This document shows positions 38,799-48,329 of a DNA stretch of 64,000 nucleotides, piece by piece. This DNA comes from Sandarakinorhabdus sp. (GTDB lineage Bacteria; Pseudomonadota; Alphaproteobacteria; Sphingomonadales; Sphingomonadaceae), in contig JAIMKW010000002.1 of assembly GCA_020692215.1 (NCBI GenBank), positions 310,001 to 374,000 on the forward strand. Direction: 5' to 3'. The notes beneath the pieces are model-generated. The model worked only from the letters and a program-made list of their open reading frames with translations. It did not search any database and had not been told where the DNA came from. Every line of letters begins with the position of its first letter. Position 1 is the first letter of the stretch. A program made the translations under genes and the position numbers.

Positions 38799-41714
38799 AT
38801 GGCGATCTATCACTTCTCGGCCAAAGTCATTTCCCGCGCGAACGGATCAAGCGCGGTGGCGTCCGCTGCCTATCGTTCCGCCGACCGGCTGCATGATGAC
38901 CGGCTCGACCGCGACCATGATTTCACCAACAAATCGGGCGTCGTTCATTCCGAAGTGATGCTGCCCGACGGCGCGCCCGAACGCATGGGCGATCGGTCAG
39001 CCTTGTGGAACGAGGTTGAAGCGACCGAGCTGCGTAAGGACGCGCAACTGGCCCGAGAGATCGAGTTCGCCATTCCGCGCGAGTTGAACCAGCAGCAGGG
39101 GATCGAGCTGGCCCGTGATTTTGTTCGGGCTGAATTTGTCGAACGGGGCATGATCGCCGACGTTAATGTCCACTGGGATGTTGGCGCGGACGGGCTGGCG
39201 AAGCCGCACGCCCATGTCATGCTCACCATGCGCGAGGTGAGCGAAGACGGGTTCGGCGCGAAGGTCCGGGACTGGAACAAGACCGAGTTGCTTGAGCAAT
39301 GGCGCGAACGCTGGGCAAGCCATGTCAACGAACGGCTCGCCGCGCTCGACATCGACGCCAGCATCGACCATCGCAGTTTCAAGGCGCAGGGCATCAAGCT
39401 TGCCCCGCAGAACAAGATCGGCCCTGCCGCATCGCGCATGGTGAGCGACGGTCTTGAACTTGAGCGCATCGCCGATCATGCCGAAATCGCTCGGCATAAT
39501 GGCGAGCGGATCATCGCCAACCCGAACATCGCGCTGGACGCGATCACCCGTCAGCAAGCAACCTTTACCAAGCGCGATCTGGCGATGTTCGTGCATCGCC
39601 ATTCGGAAGGGAAAGAGCAGTTCGATCGGGCGATGGGCGCGGTGCAGACTTCGCCCGATCTGGTCGCGCTGGGCAAGGACGGGCGCGGCAAAGACCGTTT
39701 CACATCGCGCGACATGATCAAAGTCGAGGCGCGGCTTGAGCGCGCCTCGCAGGCGATGGCCGAACGTGAGCGGCACCGGGTTGGAGAGCGTGACAAAAGT
39801 CGCGCCCTGGCATCAGCGGAATCGCGCGGCCTTGCCTTGTCCGGTGAGCAGCGCGCGGCATTTGATCATGTCACAGGCGGCAAAGACCTGGGGGTCATCA
39901 TCGGCTATGCCGGGACGGGGAAGTCGGCGATGCTGGGTGTCGCCCGCGAGGCTTGGGAAGCGGCGGGCTATCGGGTTCGCGGCGCGGCGCTGTCCGGTAT
40001 TGCCGCCGAAGGACTTGAAGCCGGATCGGCCATTCCATCGCGGACCATCGCCAGCCTGGAGCATCAATGGGCGCAAGGGCGCGATTTGCTCACGTCGCGT
40101 GATGTGCTGGTCATCGACGAGGCGGGAATGATCGGCTCCCGCCAGATGGAGCGCCTGGTGTCAGCCGCCAACGAGGCGGGAGCCAAACTGGTTCTGGTTG
40201 GCGATCCGCAGCAGTTGCAGGCGATTGAGGCGGGTGCGGCCTTCCGGTCGATCGCCGAACGGCAGGGCGGCGTCGAGATCACCGAGATCAGGCGGCAGAA
40301 ACTGGATTGGCAGCGCGATGCCACGCGCCAGCTCGCCACCGGGCGGACGGGCGACGCGCTCCGCGACTATGCCGAACGGGGCATGGTCCATCCCGCCGAC
40401 ACGCGCGCGGCGGCGCGGGGGGCGCTGATCGGAACCTGGGATGCCGAACGTATTGCCGCGCCTCACGACAGCCGCATCATCCTGACCCACACCAACGACG
40501 AGGTGCGCGAACTCAATATGGCGGCGCGCGATCGGCTGCGCGCGAATGGCGGACTCGGCTCAGACATCGCCGTGCAGGTGGAACGTGGCCAGCGCGGGTT
40601 TGCCGAAGGCGACCGCGTGATGTTCCTTCGCAACGACCGGGAGCTTGGCGTCAAGAACGGTAGTCTCGGCACGCTGCAATCGGTCAGCACGCAGCGCATG
40701 GCCGTGATGCTCGACGATGGCCGCCGCGTCGCATTCGACATCAAGGACTATGCCCATATCGACCACGGCTATGCTGCGACGATCCACAAATCGCAGGGCG
40801 TCACCGTGGACCGGGCTTACGTTCTGGCGACGCCGGGCATGGATCAGCACAGTAGCTATGTGGCGCTGTCCCGTCACCGTGACTCGGTATCGCTGCACTA
40901 TGGCCGCGATGATTTTGCCGATGCTGGCAAGCTGGCCCGCAGCCTGTCGCGCGAACGGACCAAGGACATGGCGCTGGATTATGCCCGCGAGCGGGACGTT
41001 GATCCGGCCCGCGTTTTCGCCGAGCGGCGCGGCATTTCGTTCCGTGAGCGGGTGACGGAGATCGTCCGTAAAATCGTTCCGGAAAAGGCGAGGAGCATTT
41101 TCGCCAGCTTCCGGCCAGCGCCCGAACCGCAGCGTGCCATTGTCGTTGAGCAAAAGCCGAAAGCCGGGTCGCTGGACATTGCGCGTGGGGTGGAACGCTA
41201 CGCCCGTGCCGTGGAGGACATCGAGCGCACCGCCGCCAAGGGCCTGGAACCCATGCCGCATCAGATTGCGGCGCGGGAGAAAGCGCTCGCCGGACTGAAC
41301 GAAATCCGGCCCGAGGCGGGCAGAGACCTGTCGGCAGCGTTCAGCCGTCAGCCCGAACTTGTCGGGCAAGCAGCAAGCGGGCGCACTGCCAACGCCGTTC
41401 GCGCGATGCAGCTCGAAGCCGAAATCCGCTCCAACCCGGCCATGCGGGCGGACCGCTTTGTCGAGAACTGGCAGCGGCTGCACTGCCAGCGCGATCAGGC
41501 GTTCCAGACCGGCAATTACCGCCGCGCCGACGCCGTCTCCGCCAGCATGGGGGCAATGGCCAAGAGCCTGGAGCGTGACCCGCAGGTCGATTCGTTGCTG
41601 CGCAATCGCAAGATCGAACTTGGTCTTCGCGCCAGCGGGTCAGGCGGCATTGCCCATCAGCTTCATGAAGCACTTGGCCTTGGTCGCGGACGCGGCCTTG
41701 GCATTGGTATGTAA
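38799..41714 (+). CDS. traA: Ti-type conjugative relaxase TraA (MOBQ relaxase plus helicase)
   Basis: The 971-residue protein has an N-terminal MobA/MobL relaxase domain (AIYHFSAKVISRANGSSAVA, the candidate catalytic Tyr in AAYRSADRL, and the metal-binding His motif HWDVGADGLAKPHAHVML). A RecD/TraI-type helicase follows, with Walker A IIGYAGTGKSAML, Walker B VLVIDEAGMIGSRQ, LVLVGDPQQLQAIEAGAAF and the C-terminal HGYAATIHKSQGVTVDRAYVL. It nicks the adjacent oriT and unwinds the strand. There is no coupling protein or type IV secretion gene on the element. Confidence 0.94.
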   Translation: MAIYHFSAKVISRANGSSAVASAAYRSADRLHDDRLDRDHDFTNKSGVVHSEVMLPDGAPERMGDRSALWNEVEATELRKDAQLAREIEFAIPRELNQQQGIELARDFVRAEFVERGMIADVNVHWDVGADGLAKPHAHVMLTMREVSEDGFGAKVRDWNKTELLEQWRERWASHVNERLAALDIDASIDHRSFKAQGIKLAPQNKIGPAASRMVSDGLELERIADHAEIARHNGERIIANPNIALDAITRQQATFTKRDLAMFVHRHSEGKEQFDRAMGAVQTSPDLVALGKDGRGKDRFTSRDMIKVEARLERASQAMAERERHRVGERDKSRALASAESRGLALSGEQRAAFDHVTGGKDLGVIIGYAGTGKSAMLGVAREAWEAAGYRVRGAALSGIAAEGLEAGSAIPSRTIASLEHQWAQGRDLLTSRDVLVIDEAGMIGSRQMERLVSAANEAGAKLVLVGDPQQLQAIEAGAAFRSIAERQGGVEITEIRRQKLDWQRDATRQLATGRTGDALRDYAERGMVHPADTRAAARGALIGTWDAERIAAPHDSRIILTHTNDEVRELNMAARDRLRANGGLGSDIAVQVERGQRGFAEGDRVMFLRNDRELGVKNGSLGTLQSVSTQRMAVMLDDGRRVAFDIKDYAHIDHGYAATIHKSQGVTVDRAYVLATPGMDQHSSYVALSRHRDSVSLHYGRDDFADAGKLARSLSRERTKDMALDYARERDVDPARVFAERRGISFRERVTEIVRKIVPEKARSIFASFRPAPEPQRAIVVEQKPKAGSLDIARGVERYARAVEDIERTAAKGLEPMPHQIAAREKALAGLNEIRPEAGRDLSAAFSRQPELVGQAASGRTANAVRAMQLEAEIRSNPAMRADRFVENWQRLHCQRDQAFQTGNYRRADAVSASMGAMAKSLERDPQVDSLLRNRKIELGLRASGSGGIAHQLHEALGLGRGRGLGIGM

Positions 41715-41726
41715 AGGAGACGGACG

Positions 41727-42242
41727 ATGGAAAAGGAGCCTGTGACGACCGGCGCGATCGATCCCGCCGCGATGGCATTCGACACGTTACGATTGGAGGT
41801 GACGACCCTGCGGCTTGCCGTCCAGCAGCTTGCGGCGGCACCGACGACGATCGACATCCCCGACTATACCGAAACGCTTGCCGAAATACGTGGTGCGACC
41901 CAGGCCTTGGCGGACCACTATCGTAAGCTGCGCGAGGCACCGGCTCTGATGGTGACGCCCGATAAGCTGGCAGCCCAGATCAATACGGCGAGCGCTGCGG
42001 CCAGGGCAAGCGAGCGTCAGTCCCTCCAAAATGCCGAAAACAGCTTCGTCGCAATTACCCGCGAGCTGACGGGTTTTGTCGAATCAGCACGCACTGCCGA
42101 CCGGCAAAACAAATGGATTTTGGGGGCGTTTCTGCTGGGGATTGCAACGTGTGGGGCGTTTGTTATGATGACGATGCGCTGGGACAGCACGGAACGGCCT
42201 GCAACCACGGAAGTGCGGCCAAGCGTGCAAAAACTGCGGTGA
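41727..42242 (+). CDS. Membrane-anchored coiled-coil protein after traA (DUF6118-like)
   Basis: The 171-residue protein is mainly helical (FDTLRLEVTTLRLAVQQLAAA, TLAEIRGATQALADHYRKLRE). It has a C-terminal transmembrane helix (WILGAFLLGIATCGAFVMMTM) and a short tail. Genes of this type often follow traA in sphingomonad mobile elements. I associate it with DUF6118, without a known function. GGAGACGG precedes the ATG, and it begins 12 bases after traA. Confidence 0.6.
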   Translation: MEKEPVTTGAIDPAAMAFDTLRLEVTTLRLAVQQLAAAPTTIDIPDYTETLAEIRGATQALADHYRKLREAPALMVTPDKLAAQINTASAAARASERQSLQNAENSFVAITRELTGFVESARTADRQNKWILGAFLLGIATCGAFVMMTMRWDSTERPATTEVRPSVQKLR

Positions 42243-42327
42243 AGCGAGTGTTGGTAAGGGTGCAGGTAACCCGAAAAACGGTCGCTAAGCTTCTAAAATC
42301 ATTGGAAAATGTTGGACGAGAAGGCGC

Positions 42328-42347
42328 AATCCTGTCTCCCCGACCAT
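42328..42347 (+). repeat. attR: right attachment core of the mobilizable element
   Basis: This is an exact copy of the 20-base tRNA-Pro 3' end found at 26689-26708. It lacks the rest of the tRNA, so it is the duplicated half produced by integration. The bases 42243-42327 and 42348-42396 hold no gene I can see. Confidence 0.92.
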
Positions 42348-42396
42348 CATCAGACAGCCCGGCGGGAGTGGCCGCCTATCAACCCCAGGCAGAGCC

Positions 42397-43464
42397 TCAG
42401 GTCTGGTTGGCGTCTTTGGTTTTCGCTTCCGCACCATCGGCTGAGAACAGATCGGCGATCCAGCTTGCTGACTGGGTTACGCGGCACACTGCCAGGATCA
42501 CGATCATGATCTGCACCCCGATGAAGGCACCCGGGATCCCCCAGACGATTGCCCAGAAGAACACCGAGAACAACACAAGCATCGCTGACATGGAAAGCGC
42601 ATTGCCCGCCATCAGGGGCTCGATATAGCTTCCCAAAACAAAATTGATGGCTGTCGTTCCGCCGACGGCCACAAACACCATCCACAGGCTTCCAAATTGC
42701 GCGGTCGCGAAGAGCCCGATGAAAACGGCCACAATCAGCGGGCCGATAAAGGGAATGAAGTTCATGGTTCCCACAAGGATCGCCCAGGCCAGCGGCTCTT
42801 CCAGCCCGATCAGACGGAAAAACAGATAGCAGACGATAGCGTCGATCAGGCTGATCACCAGCCGGACCTTCATGTAGAGGCCGAACTTTCCCGACACATC
42901 GCGGACGACTTCCAATATACGGATGCGCGGATTTTCCTGCTCTATGCGGGCCAGCCGACGGCCCATCCCTTCCATTTCGGTCAACCCCAGCACCACGAAC
43001 ACGAAGATCAGGAGGACAAAGCCGCTGACCAGCTGGGCCTGTCCCAGAAAGGACGCAATCGGCCCGAGCAGCCAGCGCGGCTCAAGGCTGGAGGGCAAAA
43101 GCACATCGAGCGGAAACCCCAGATTGTCGATATCTGCCAGAACATTGCGATACACGGCTTCAAACCGTGCGACATTCCCGATCACCCAGGCAGCGACCTG
43201 GCCCACGCCCCAAAAGACGATTGCAAAGAAAACGACAACGATTGCAACGACAACCACAACTGTGGCGATAAGTGCCAACCCCTTGCCGACACGCCTTTGC
43301 AGACCAACCATCATGGGGGCGGCCAGCGCGACGATGAAAAGAGAAAAGGCCAGCGGTTCGAACACGGCACGCCCGAAATAGAGCGCAGCAACCGCTGCAA
43401 CTGCTCCGATGATCAGGATCGCAATTTGCACACCCTTGCTATCCAAGCCTGCACCCAAAGCCAT
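42397..43464 (-). CDS. AI-2E family transporter (PerM/YhhT-like membrane protein)
   Basis: The 355-residue polytopic membrane protein has about eight hydrophobic segments and the AI-2E/UPF0118 signature region (GTMNFIPFIGPLIVAVFIGLF and NFVLGSYIEPLMAGNALSMSAMLVLFSVFFWAIVWGIPGAFIGV). Members export signals or act as Na+/H+-type antiporters; the substrate here is unknown. The ATG has GGGGGAA upstream. The gene borders the right end of the mobile element. Confidence 0.85.
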   Translation of the reverse strand: MALGAGLDSKGVQIAILIIGAVAAVAALYFGRAVFEPLAFSLFIVALAAPMMVGLQRRVGKGLALIATVVVVVAIVVVFFAIVFWGVGQVAAWVIGNVARFEAVYRNVLADIDNLGFPLDVLLPSSLEPRWLLGPIASFLGQAQLVSGFVLLIFVFVVLGLTEMEGMGRRLARIEQENPRIRILEVVRDVSGKFGLYMKVRLVISLIDAIVCYLFFRLIGLEEPLAWAILVGTMNFIPFIGPLIVAVFIGLFATAQFGSLWMVFVAVGGTTAINFVLGSYIEPLMAGNALSMSAMLVLFSVFFWAIVWGIPGAFIGVQIMIVILAVCRVTQSASWIADLFSADGAEAKTKDANQT

Positions 43465-43554
43465 GCTCCATTTCCCCCAGCCATGTCCTCACATGGGGTT
43501 AGACACGGCTTTGATCATGATTTCCAGCGAAGAGCCAAATCAATTGGGGAGTCA

Positions 43555-43629
<75 letters not shown>

Positions 43630-43706
43630 AAACCATGACATGGCCCGAAGACAGACAATGTCCTGTCACCGAGTGGCGGCGCGCTTGCATGACCGGGCCT
43701 TCGAAG

Positions 43707-45203
43707 TCAAGCCGGCCAGGGCCGCTTTGATCCCTCAGCCGAGGCTGTTTGTGGGCAAGACGGCAATTTCAAGGTCGCCATCAACCCGCCCAGATCCTCG
43801 CTTTGTGCCAGCGTTACCGAGCCTCCGTAGATCCCGGCCACATCGCGCACGATAGCAAGGCCAAGGCCCGTTCCCGGCTTTCCTGTATCCAGGCGCGCAC
43901 CCCGTTCGAACAGCCCCTCCCGAAGCCGCTCGGGGATGCCGTTCCCGTCATCCTCGACAATGATGGAGAGGAAGTCCGCATCGCTTCCGGACCCCTTGGC
44001 GACCGTCACGAACACGCGGCCGCCACCATATTTGGCGGCATTGTCGATCAGGTTGCCGGCCATTTCCTCCAGATCCTGCCGTTCGCCGCGAAAGACGACT
44101 GTCCGGTCCCCCGAAATGTCGATCACGACGCCCTTTTCCGCATAGATGCGCTCGATCGCATGCACCAACCGTTCCAGGGCCGGCCACACATCCGCCCGCG
44201 CCGTTGCAGCGGTTCGGCGACCCATGGCGCGAGCGCGCGCAAGGTGATGATCGATATGTCTGCGCATCGTCGTCAGTTCGCGCTGGACAACGTCTGAAAG
44301 ATTGGGGCTTCCGGCTGCTGCTTCATTCACCAGCACGCTGATTGGCGTCTTCAGCGCGTGGGCCAGGTTGCCGGCGTGCATCCGGGCCGCTTCGGCGGCC
44401 TGCTCATTGTGGTCGAGCAGGGCGTTCAGCTCCTGAACCAGCGGCGCAACCTCTGGTGGAACATTGTCTACGGGAACGCGGCTCGCCCTGCCGGACCGGA
44501 TCGCAGCAATAGCAGACGACATGCGCCTCAGCGGCATCAGCCCGATTGTGGCTTGCAGCACGGCAAGCGCAAACAGTCCTGCCCCAAGCGCACCCAGCGA
44601 CCACCAAAGGGTCTGACGAACACGCGCAAGCTGGGCATCGAGTTGCTGCGTGCTTTGCGCAGCAGCAAAGCGCCAGACAACCGGAGACCCGGGAATTATG
44701 CCGTCCCTTTCGATGATCCGAAGCGGCTCGTTCCGGAAGGCATCGGACCGGGAAATGCAAGGCTCGACACAGGATTGCTCAAGATCTGCCGGCAGATCGC
44801 GATCCCATAGCGAACGCGAACGAAAGGGCTCCTTGCCCCGAGCACTCACCTGCCAATACAGCCCTGAGTAGGGCTCGTTGAACCGGGGTTCTACCGGAGG
44901 GCGGTTGAAACGCACTTCTCCGTAGGTATCCAGTTCTGCAGCGCCGATCATGGCCGGCAGGGCGCGAGCAAGCTGCTCATCGAAATTGCGCACGATCGTC
45001 CCGGCCACGATCCTGTCGAGCGCGAAACCGCCGATCAGCAGTAGCGCCGCGATCCAGATGGCCGCAAGTGCAACAATCCGGGCACTGAGCGAGATCGGTG
45101 TGCGGGTTTTCAAACGCACAGGCGCACCTGCTGCGACGGAGCCCCCGGTGGGCGCACCATCCGCAGCCGGCCGTTCAGCCTTCGAGACTGTAGCCAAGGC
45201 CAC
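43707..45203 (-). CDS. Two-component sensor histidine kinase (PhoQ/EnvZ-like)
   Basis: The 498-residue membrane kinase has a transmembrane helix at about residues 41-65 (RIVALAAIWIAALLLIGGFAL), a periplasmic domain, and a second helix with LGALGAGLFALAVLQATIGLMPLRRM. It then has a HAMP-like linker, the dimerization H-box GNLAHALKTPISVLVNEA with the phosphorylated His, and an ATPase domain (GNLIDNAAKYGGGRVFV, EDDGNGIPE, GTGLGLAIV). The start is GTG at 45203, overlapping the response-regulator stop by 29 bases. The stimulus is unknown. Confidence 0.9.
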   Translation of the reverse strand: MALATVSKAERPAADGAPTGGSVAAGAPVRLKTRTPISLSARIVALAAIWIAALLLIGGFALDRIVAGTIVRNFDEQLARALPAMIGAAELDTYGEVRFNRPPVEPRFNEPYSGLYWQVSARGKEPFRSRSLWDRDLPADLEQSCVEPCISRSDAFRNEPLRIIERDGIIPGSPVVWRFAAAQSTQQLDAQLARVRQTLWWSLGALGAGLFALAVLQATIGLMPLRRMSSAIAAIRSGRASRVPVDNVPPEVAPLVQELNALLDHNEQAAEAARMHAGNLAHALKTPISVLVNEAAAGSPNLSDVVQRELTTMRRHIDHHLARARAMGRRTAATARADVWPALERLVHAIERIYAEKGVVIDISGDRTVVFRGERQDLEEMAGNLIDNAAKYGGGRVFVTVAKGSGSDADFLSIIVEDDGNGIPERLREGLFERGARLDTGKPGTGLGLAIVRDVAGIYGGSVTLAQSEDLGGLMATLKLPSCPQTASAEGSKRPWPA

Positions 45204-45831
45204 GGATCGTCGTGATCAGGTCGGCGCCCAGCTTTTTCCGTATGCGCGTGATAAAAACCTCGATCGTGTTGGAATCCCGATCAAAATCCTGATCATAGAT
45301 ATGCTCGATCAATTCGGTGCGGGAAACGACCTTGCCTTTGTGATGCATCAGATACGACAGGAGCTTGTATTCCTGCGCCGTCATCTTCACCGGCTCGCCA
45401 GCCAGTGTGACCCGACCGGAACGGGTATCAAGCCGAACATCGCCTGCAACCAGCTCCGAAGAGGCATTGCCGCTGGCGCGACGGATCAGGGCACGGAGAC
45501 GCGCAATCAGTTCTTCCGACTGGAACGGCTTTGCCAGATAATCGTCGGCACCGGCGTCCAGCCCGGCAACCTTGTCCGACCAGCTGTCCCGCGCTGTCAG
45601 CACCAGAACCGGCATACGGTGGCCCGCCTTGCGCCAACGGTCCAGAACGGTCAGGCCATCAACTTCCGGCAGGCCCAGATCGAGAATGACCGCATCATAG
45701 CTCTCGGTTTCTCCCAAAAACTGGCCTTCTTCGCCATCATGGGCACTGTCGACAGCATAACCCGCCGATTCGAGCGTCTGCCGCAATTGCCGTGCGAGGC
45801 TTGGTTCATCCTCGACGATCAGAATTCGCAT
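45175..45831 (-). CDS. OmpR/PhoP-family response regulator
   Basis: The 218-residue regulator has a receiver domain (MRILIVEDEPSLARQL, phospho-Asp in VILDLGLPEVDG, Thr/Lys switch in VLTARD and DYLAKPF). A C-terminal winged helix (MTAQEYKLLSYLMHHKGKVVSRTELIEHIYDQ, ITRIRKKLGADLITTIRGLGYSL) follows. I chose the ATG at 45831 over a 10-residue longer start. It is followed directly by its kinase gene on the same strand. Confidence 0.93.
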   Translation of the reverse strand: MRILIVEDEPSLARQLRQTLESAGYAVDSAHDGEEGQFLGETESYDAVILDLGLPEVDGLTVLDRWRKAGHRMPVLVLTARDSWSDKVAGLDAGADDYLAKPFQSEELIARLRALIRRASGNASSELVAGDVRLDTRSGRVTLAGEPVKMTAQEYKLLSYLMHHKGKVVSRTELIEHIYDQDFDRDSNTIEVFITRIRKKLGADLITTIRGLGYSLEG

Positions 45832-45885
45832 GTCTTTTCTGCCTTCTCTGCAATCGCGCATGCCGACATCGACAAAGGCCAGGCC

Positions 45886-46401
45886 CTATTCGCGCTCAGC
45901 AACGACCCTTCCGGTTTGCCCATCCATGTCGACCCATACCACCTTGCCGCTCGTCCGCATGAACTTGAATCGATAAATGTTGCTGGAGATGTCTGGTTCA
46001 ACCCCAAGATACTCTCCCCGGCCAACCGTTCGTGCCCGCTGGAACAGTTCATCGAAGCTCTTGTTCTGGCCGCGATCACGCCGATCCTTGGCGTGCTCCT
46101 GATCGGAAATCTCCCTGCTCCGGCGATCCAGCTGGAACCGGCCCACAGACGATTGGGCAAAGCGTTCGGGCAACTGCGCTGCATCCGCACCCAGGAAATG
46201 GGCAAAAGGCCCGGATGGCAGGCGCGATGTTGCGAGTTCAGCCTGGCGGGACGCGATCAAACCGGCTTCCACGGCAACGCCCGCATCCGCAGGTGAGACT
46301 GCAAGCATCGCAGCACAGCCAAGCACAGCTGGGCGGACGCCGGAAAGCATCGACCGGGCCCGCCGGCGGCAAGAGGAAAAATCAATGGATATCATGACCA
46401 T
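45886..46401 (-). CDS. Exported PepSY-domain protein
   Basis: The 171-residue protein has a basic N-terminus and a signal-like hydrophobic stretch (VRPAVLGCAAMLAVSPADAG). The C-terminal PepSY-type domain (GRGEYLGVEPDISSNIYRFKFMRTSGKVVWVDMDGQTGRVVAER) is typical of genes upstream of OmpR/HK pairs. It may sense the envelope signal or inhibit a protease. It is transcribed with the regulator and kinase, 54 bases upstream of the regulator ATG. The exact start is uncertain. Confidence 0.72.
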   Translation of the reverse strand: MVMISIDFSSCRRRARSMLSGVRPAVLGCAAMLAVSPADAGVAVEAGLIASRQAELATSRLPSGPFAHFLGADAAQLPERFAQSSVGRFQLDRRSREISDQEHAKDRRDRGQNKSFDELFQRARTVGRGEYLGVEPDISSNIYRFKFMRTSGKVVWVDMDGQTGRVVAERE

Positions 46402-46508
46402 GCAACACGATCTCTGCCATAGGTCCGAAGCCGTGAACAGCTTGTGAATAGGAGCAGGCCACGGTTGCGAGTTGCCTCATGCTGGCCGGCATGGCAAGCG
46501 CTCGTCGC

Positions 46509-48302
46509 ATGGCCGCACCCCTCGTTTCGCTTGAAGATATTGTTTTGAGTCAGGGAGACGGCTTGCTGTTCCAGAATCTCTCGCTCTTCATCGCCCCGAA
46601 AGACCGGCTGGCGCTGATCGGCCGCAATGGCGCGGGAAAGACAACGCTGCTCCGATTGATTGCCGGCACACTGGAGCCAGACCGGGGACGGCGATCCGTT
46701 CAGCCTGCTGCGCGAATCATTTTGCTTCCCCAGGATCCGCCGGTCGCCGGCTTTGATACGCTGGCAGACTATGCGCTTTCCGAACCGGATGCGCCGGCCC
46801 GCCATGAAGTGGAAGCGATCGCCAGCCAGCTCGGTCTCGATCTTTCGACCTCGGCTGCCACAGCCTCGGGTGGAGAGCGCAGACGCGCTGCCATCGCCCG
46901 GGCGCTCGCATCAAAGCCCGATCTGCTTTTGCTGGACGAGCCGACCAATCATCTCGATCTCGATGCTATCGACTGGCTGGAAGGCTGGCTGAACCGTTTC
47001 ACCGGCGCGTTCGCTGTCATCAGCCACGACAGGACTTTCCTGACCCGCCTGACGAAGGCGTGCATCTGGCTGGATCGCGGCCAGCTGCGCCGGCATGAAG
47101 TGGGCTTCGGCGGTTTTGAAGCATGGACAGACGCTGTCTATGCCGAGGAGACCCGGATAGCCGAAAAGATGGATTCCAAGATCGCTCAGGAGCTACACTG
47201 GCTCCAGCGCGGCGTCACTGCTCGCCGCAGGCGCAACCAGGGGCGGCTCGAACGTCTTCATGTGATGCGGGCCGAACGCAAGGCGATGCTGGGAATGATC
47301 GGCACGGCAAAACTTGCGCTCGGCACAGACGATGTAAAATCCAAGATGGTCATCGAAGCGCAAGCCATCTCCAAGTGTTTCGGGGATCGGGCGATCATCA
47401 AGGATTTTTCCATCCGCATTGTCCGTGGAGACAGGATCGGGATAGTGGGCCCTAATGGCGCTGGAAAGACGACGTTGCTGAAACTTCTGACGGGCGAAAT
47501 CGAGCCGGACAGCGGAAGCATCAGCCGCGCAAAGACGCTTTCGGGGATCACCATCGACCAGCAACGCAAGTTGATGGATCCGCAGAAGCGCGTTCGTGAC
47601 ATTCTCGCCGATGGGGGCGACTGGGTTACCGTCCGCGGCACCATGAAGCATGTGCAGGGCTATTTGAAGGAGTTCCTGTTTCCGCCATCCGTTGCCGACG
47701 CACGCATCGGCACCTTTTCCGGCGGAGAGCGTTCAAGGCTGCTGCTGGCGCGGGAATTCGCACGCGAATCCAACCTGTTGGTCCTAGATGAGCCGACAAA
47801 CGACCTCGACCTCGAGACGCTGGACCTGCTACAGGAAGTGATTTCAGACTATGAAGGCACCGTCCTGATCGTCAGCCACGACCGGGATTTCCTCGACAGA
47901 ACAACCACGATGACAATCGGTCTCGATGGTTCCGGCCGCGTCGATATCGTCGCCGGCGGATACCGCGAACTTGAGGCCTTGCAAAAATCACGCACAAAAT
48001 CAGCGCCGCGCGCAACTCCCCCGAAACAAGCCCTGTCGGCGCCTGCGATGGCCCCTTCGCGCAAACTGAACTTTCGGGACCAGCACGATCTCGACAAGCT
48101 GCCCGCAACAATCGCATCGCTGGAGAACCAGATCGCAGCAATCGAACTGAAGCTTGCGGATCCCCTCCTCTACAGCCGAGCGCCGACCGAATTCGAGCGG
48201 CTCACCAAGCAGATGGACGATCTGCGGACAAAAGTTTCAGCAGCCGAAACCCGCTGGCTGGAAGTGGCAGAAAAGGCAGATATCCTGCTGATCCAGGGCT
48301 GA
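46509..48302 (+). CDS. ABC-F family ATPase (Uup-like)
   Basis: This 597-residue soluble protein has two ABC ATPase domains (Walker A GRNGAGKTTLL and GPNGAGKTTLL, signatures SGGERRRAAIARALA and SGGERSRLLLARE, Walker B LLLDEPTNHLDL and LVLDEPTNDLDL). It has no membrane segments. A linker holds a helical arm (LHWLQRGVTARRRRNQGRLERLHVM), and the C-terminal coiled coil (LDKLPATIASLENQIAAIELKL) is characteristic of Uup. ABC-F proteins act on ribosomes or DNA. The ATG at 46509 is one of three close in-frame starts. Confidence 0.9.
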   Translation: MAAPLVSLEDIVLSQGDGLLFQNLSLFIAPKDRLALIGRNGAGKTTLLRLIAGTLEPDRGRRSVQPAARIILLPQDPPVAGFDTLADYALSEPDAPARHEVEAIASQLGLDLSTSAATASGGERRRAAIARALASKPDLLLLDEPTNHLDLDAIDWLEGWLNRFTGAFAVISHDRTFLTRLTKACIWLDRGQLRRHEVGFGGFEAWTDAVYAEETRIAEKMDSKIAQELHWLQRGVTARRRRNQGRLERLHVMRAERKAMLGMIGTAKLALGTDDVKSKMVIEAQAISKCFGDRAIIKDFSIRIVRGDRIGIVGPNGAGKTTLLKLLTGEIEPDSGSISRAKTLSGITIDQQRKLMDPQKRVRDILADGGDWVTVRGTMKHVQGYLKEFLFPPSVADARIGTFSGGERSRLLLAREFARESNLLVLDEPTNDLDLETLDLLQEVISDYEGTVLIVSHDRDFLDRTTTMTIGLDGSGRVDIVAGGYRELEALQKSRTKSAPRATPPKQALSAPAMAPSRKLNFRDQHDLDKLPATIASLENQIAAIELKLADPLLYSRAPTEFERLTKQMDDLRTKVSAAETRWLEVAEKADILLIQG

Positions 48303-48329
48303 ACTGCCCTCCCCCTGCCCGATCGGGCT

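Noticed and set aside
48317..48328. Palindrome GCCCGATCGGGC between the convergent ABC-F and phaZ genes as a terminator
   Set aside because: It has no loop and no following T-run, so it does not make a typical intrinsic terminator; it may be chance in GC-rich DNA.
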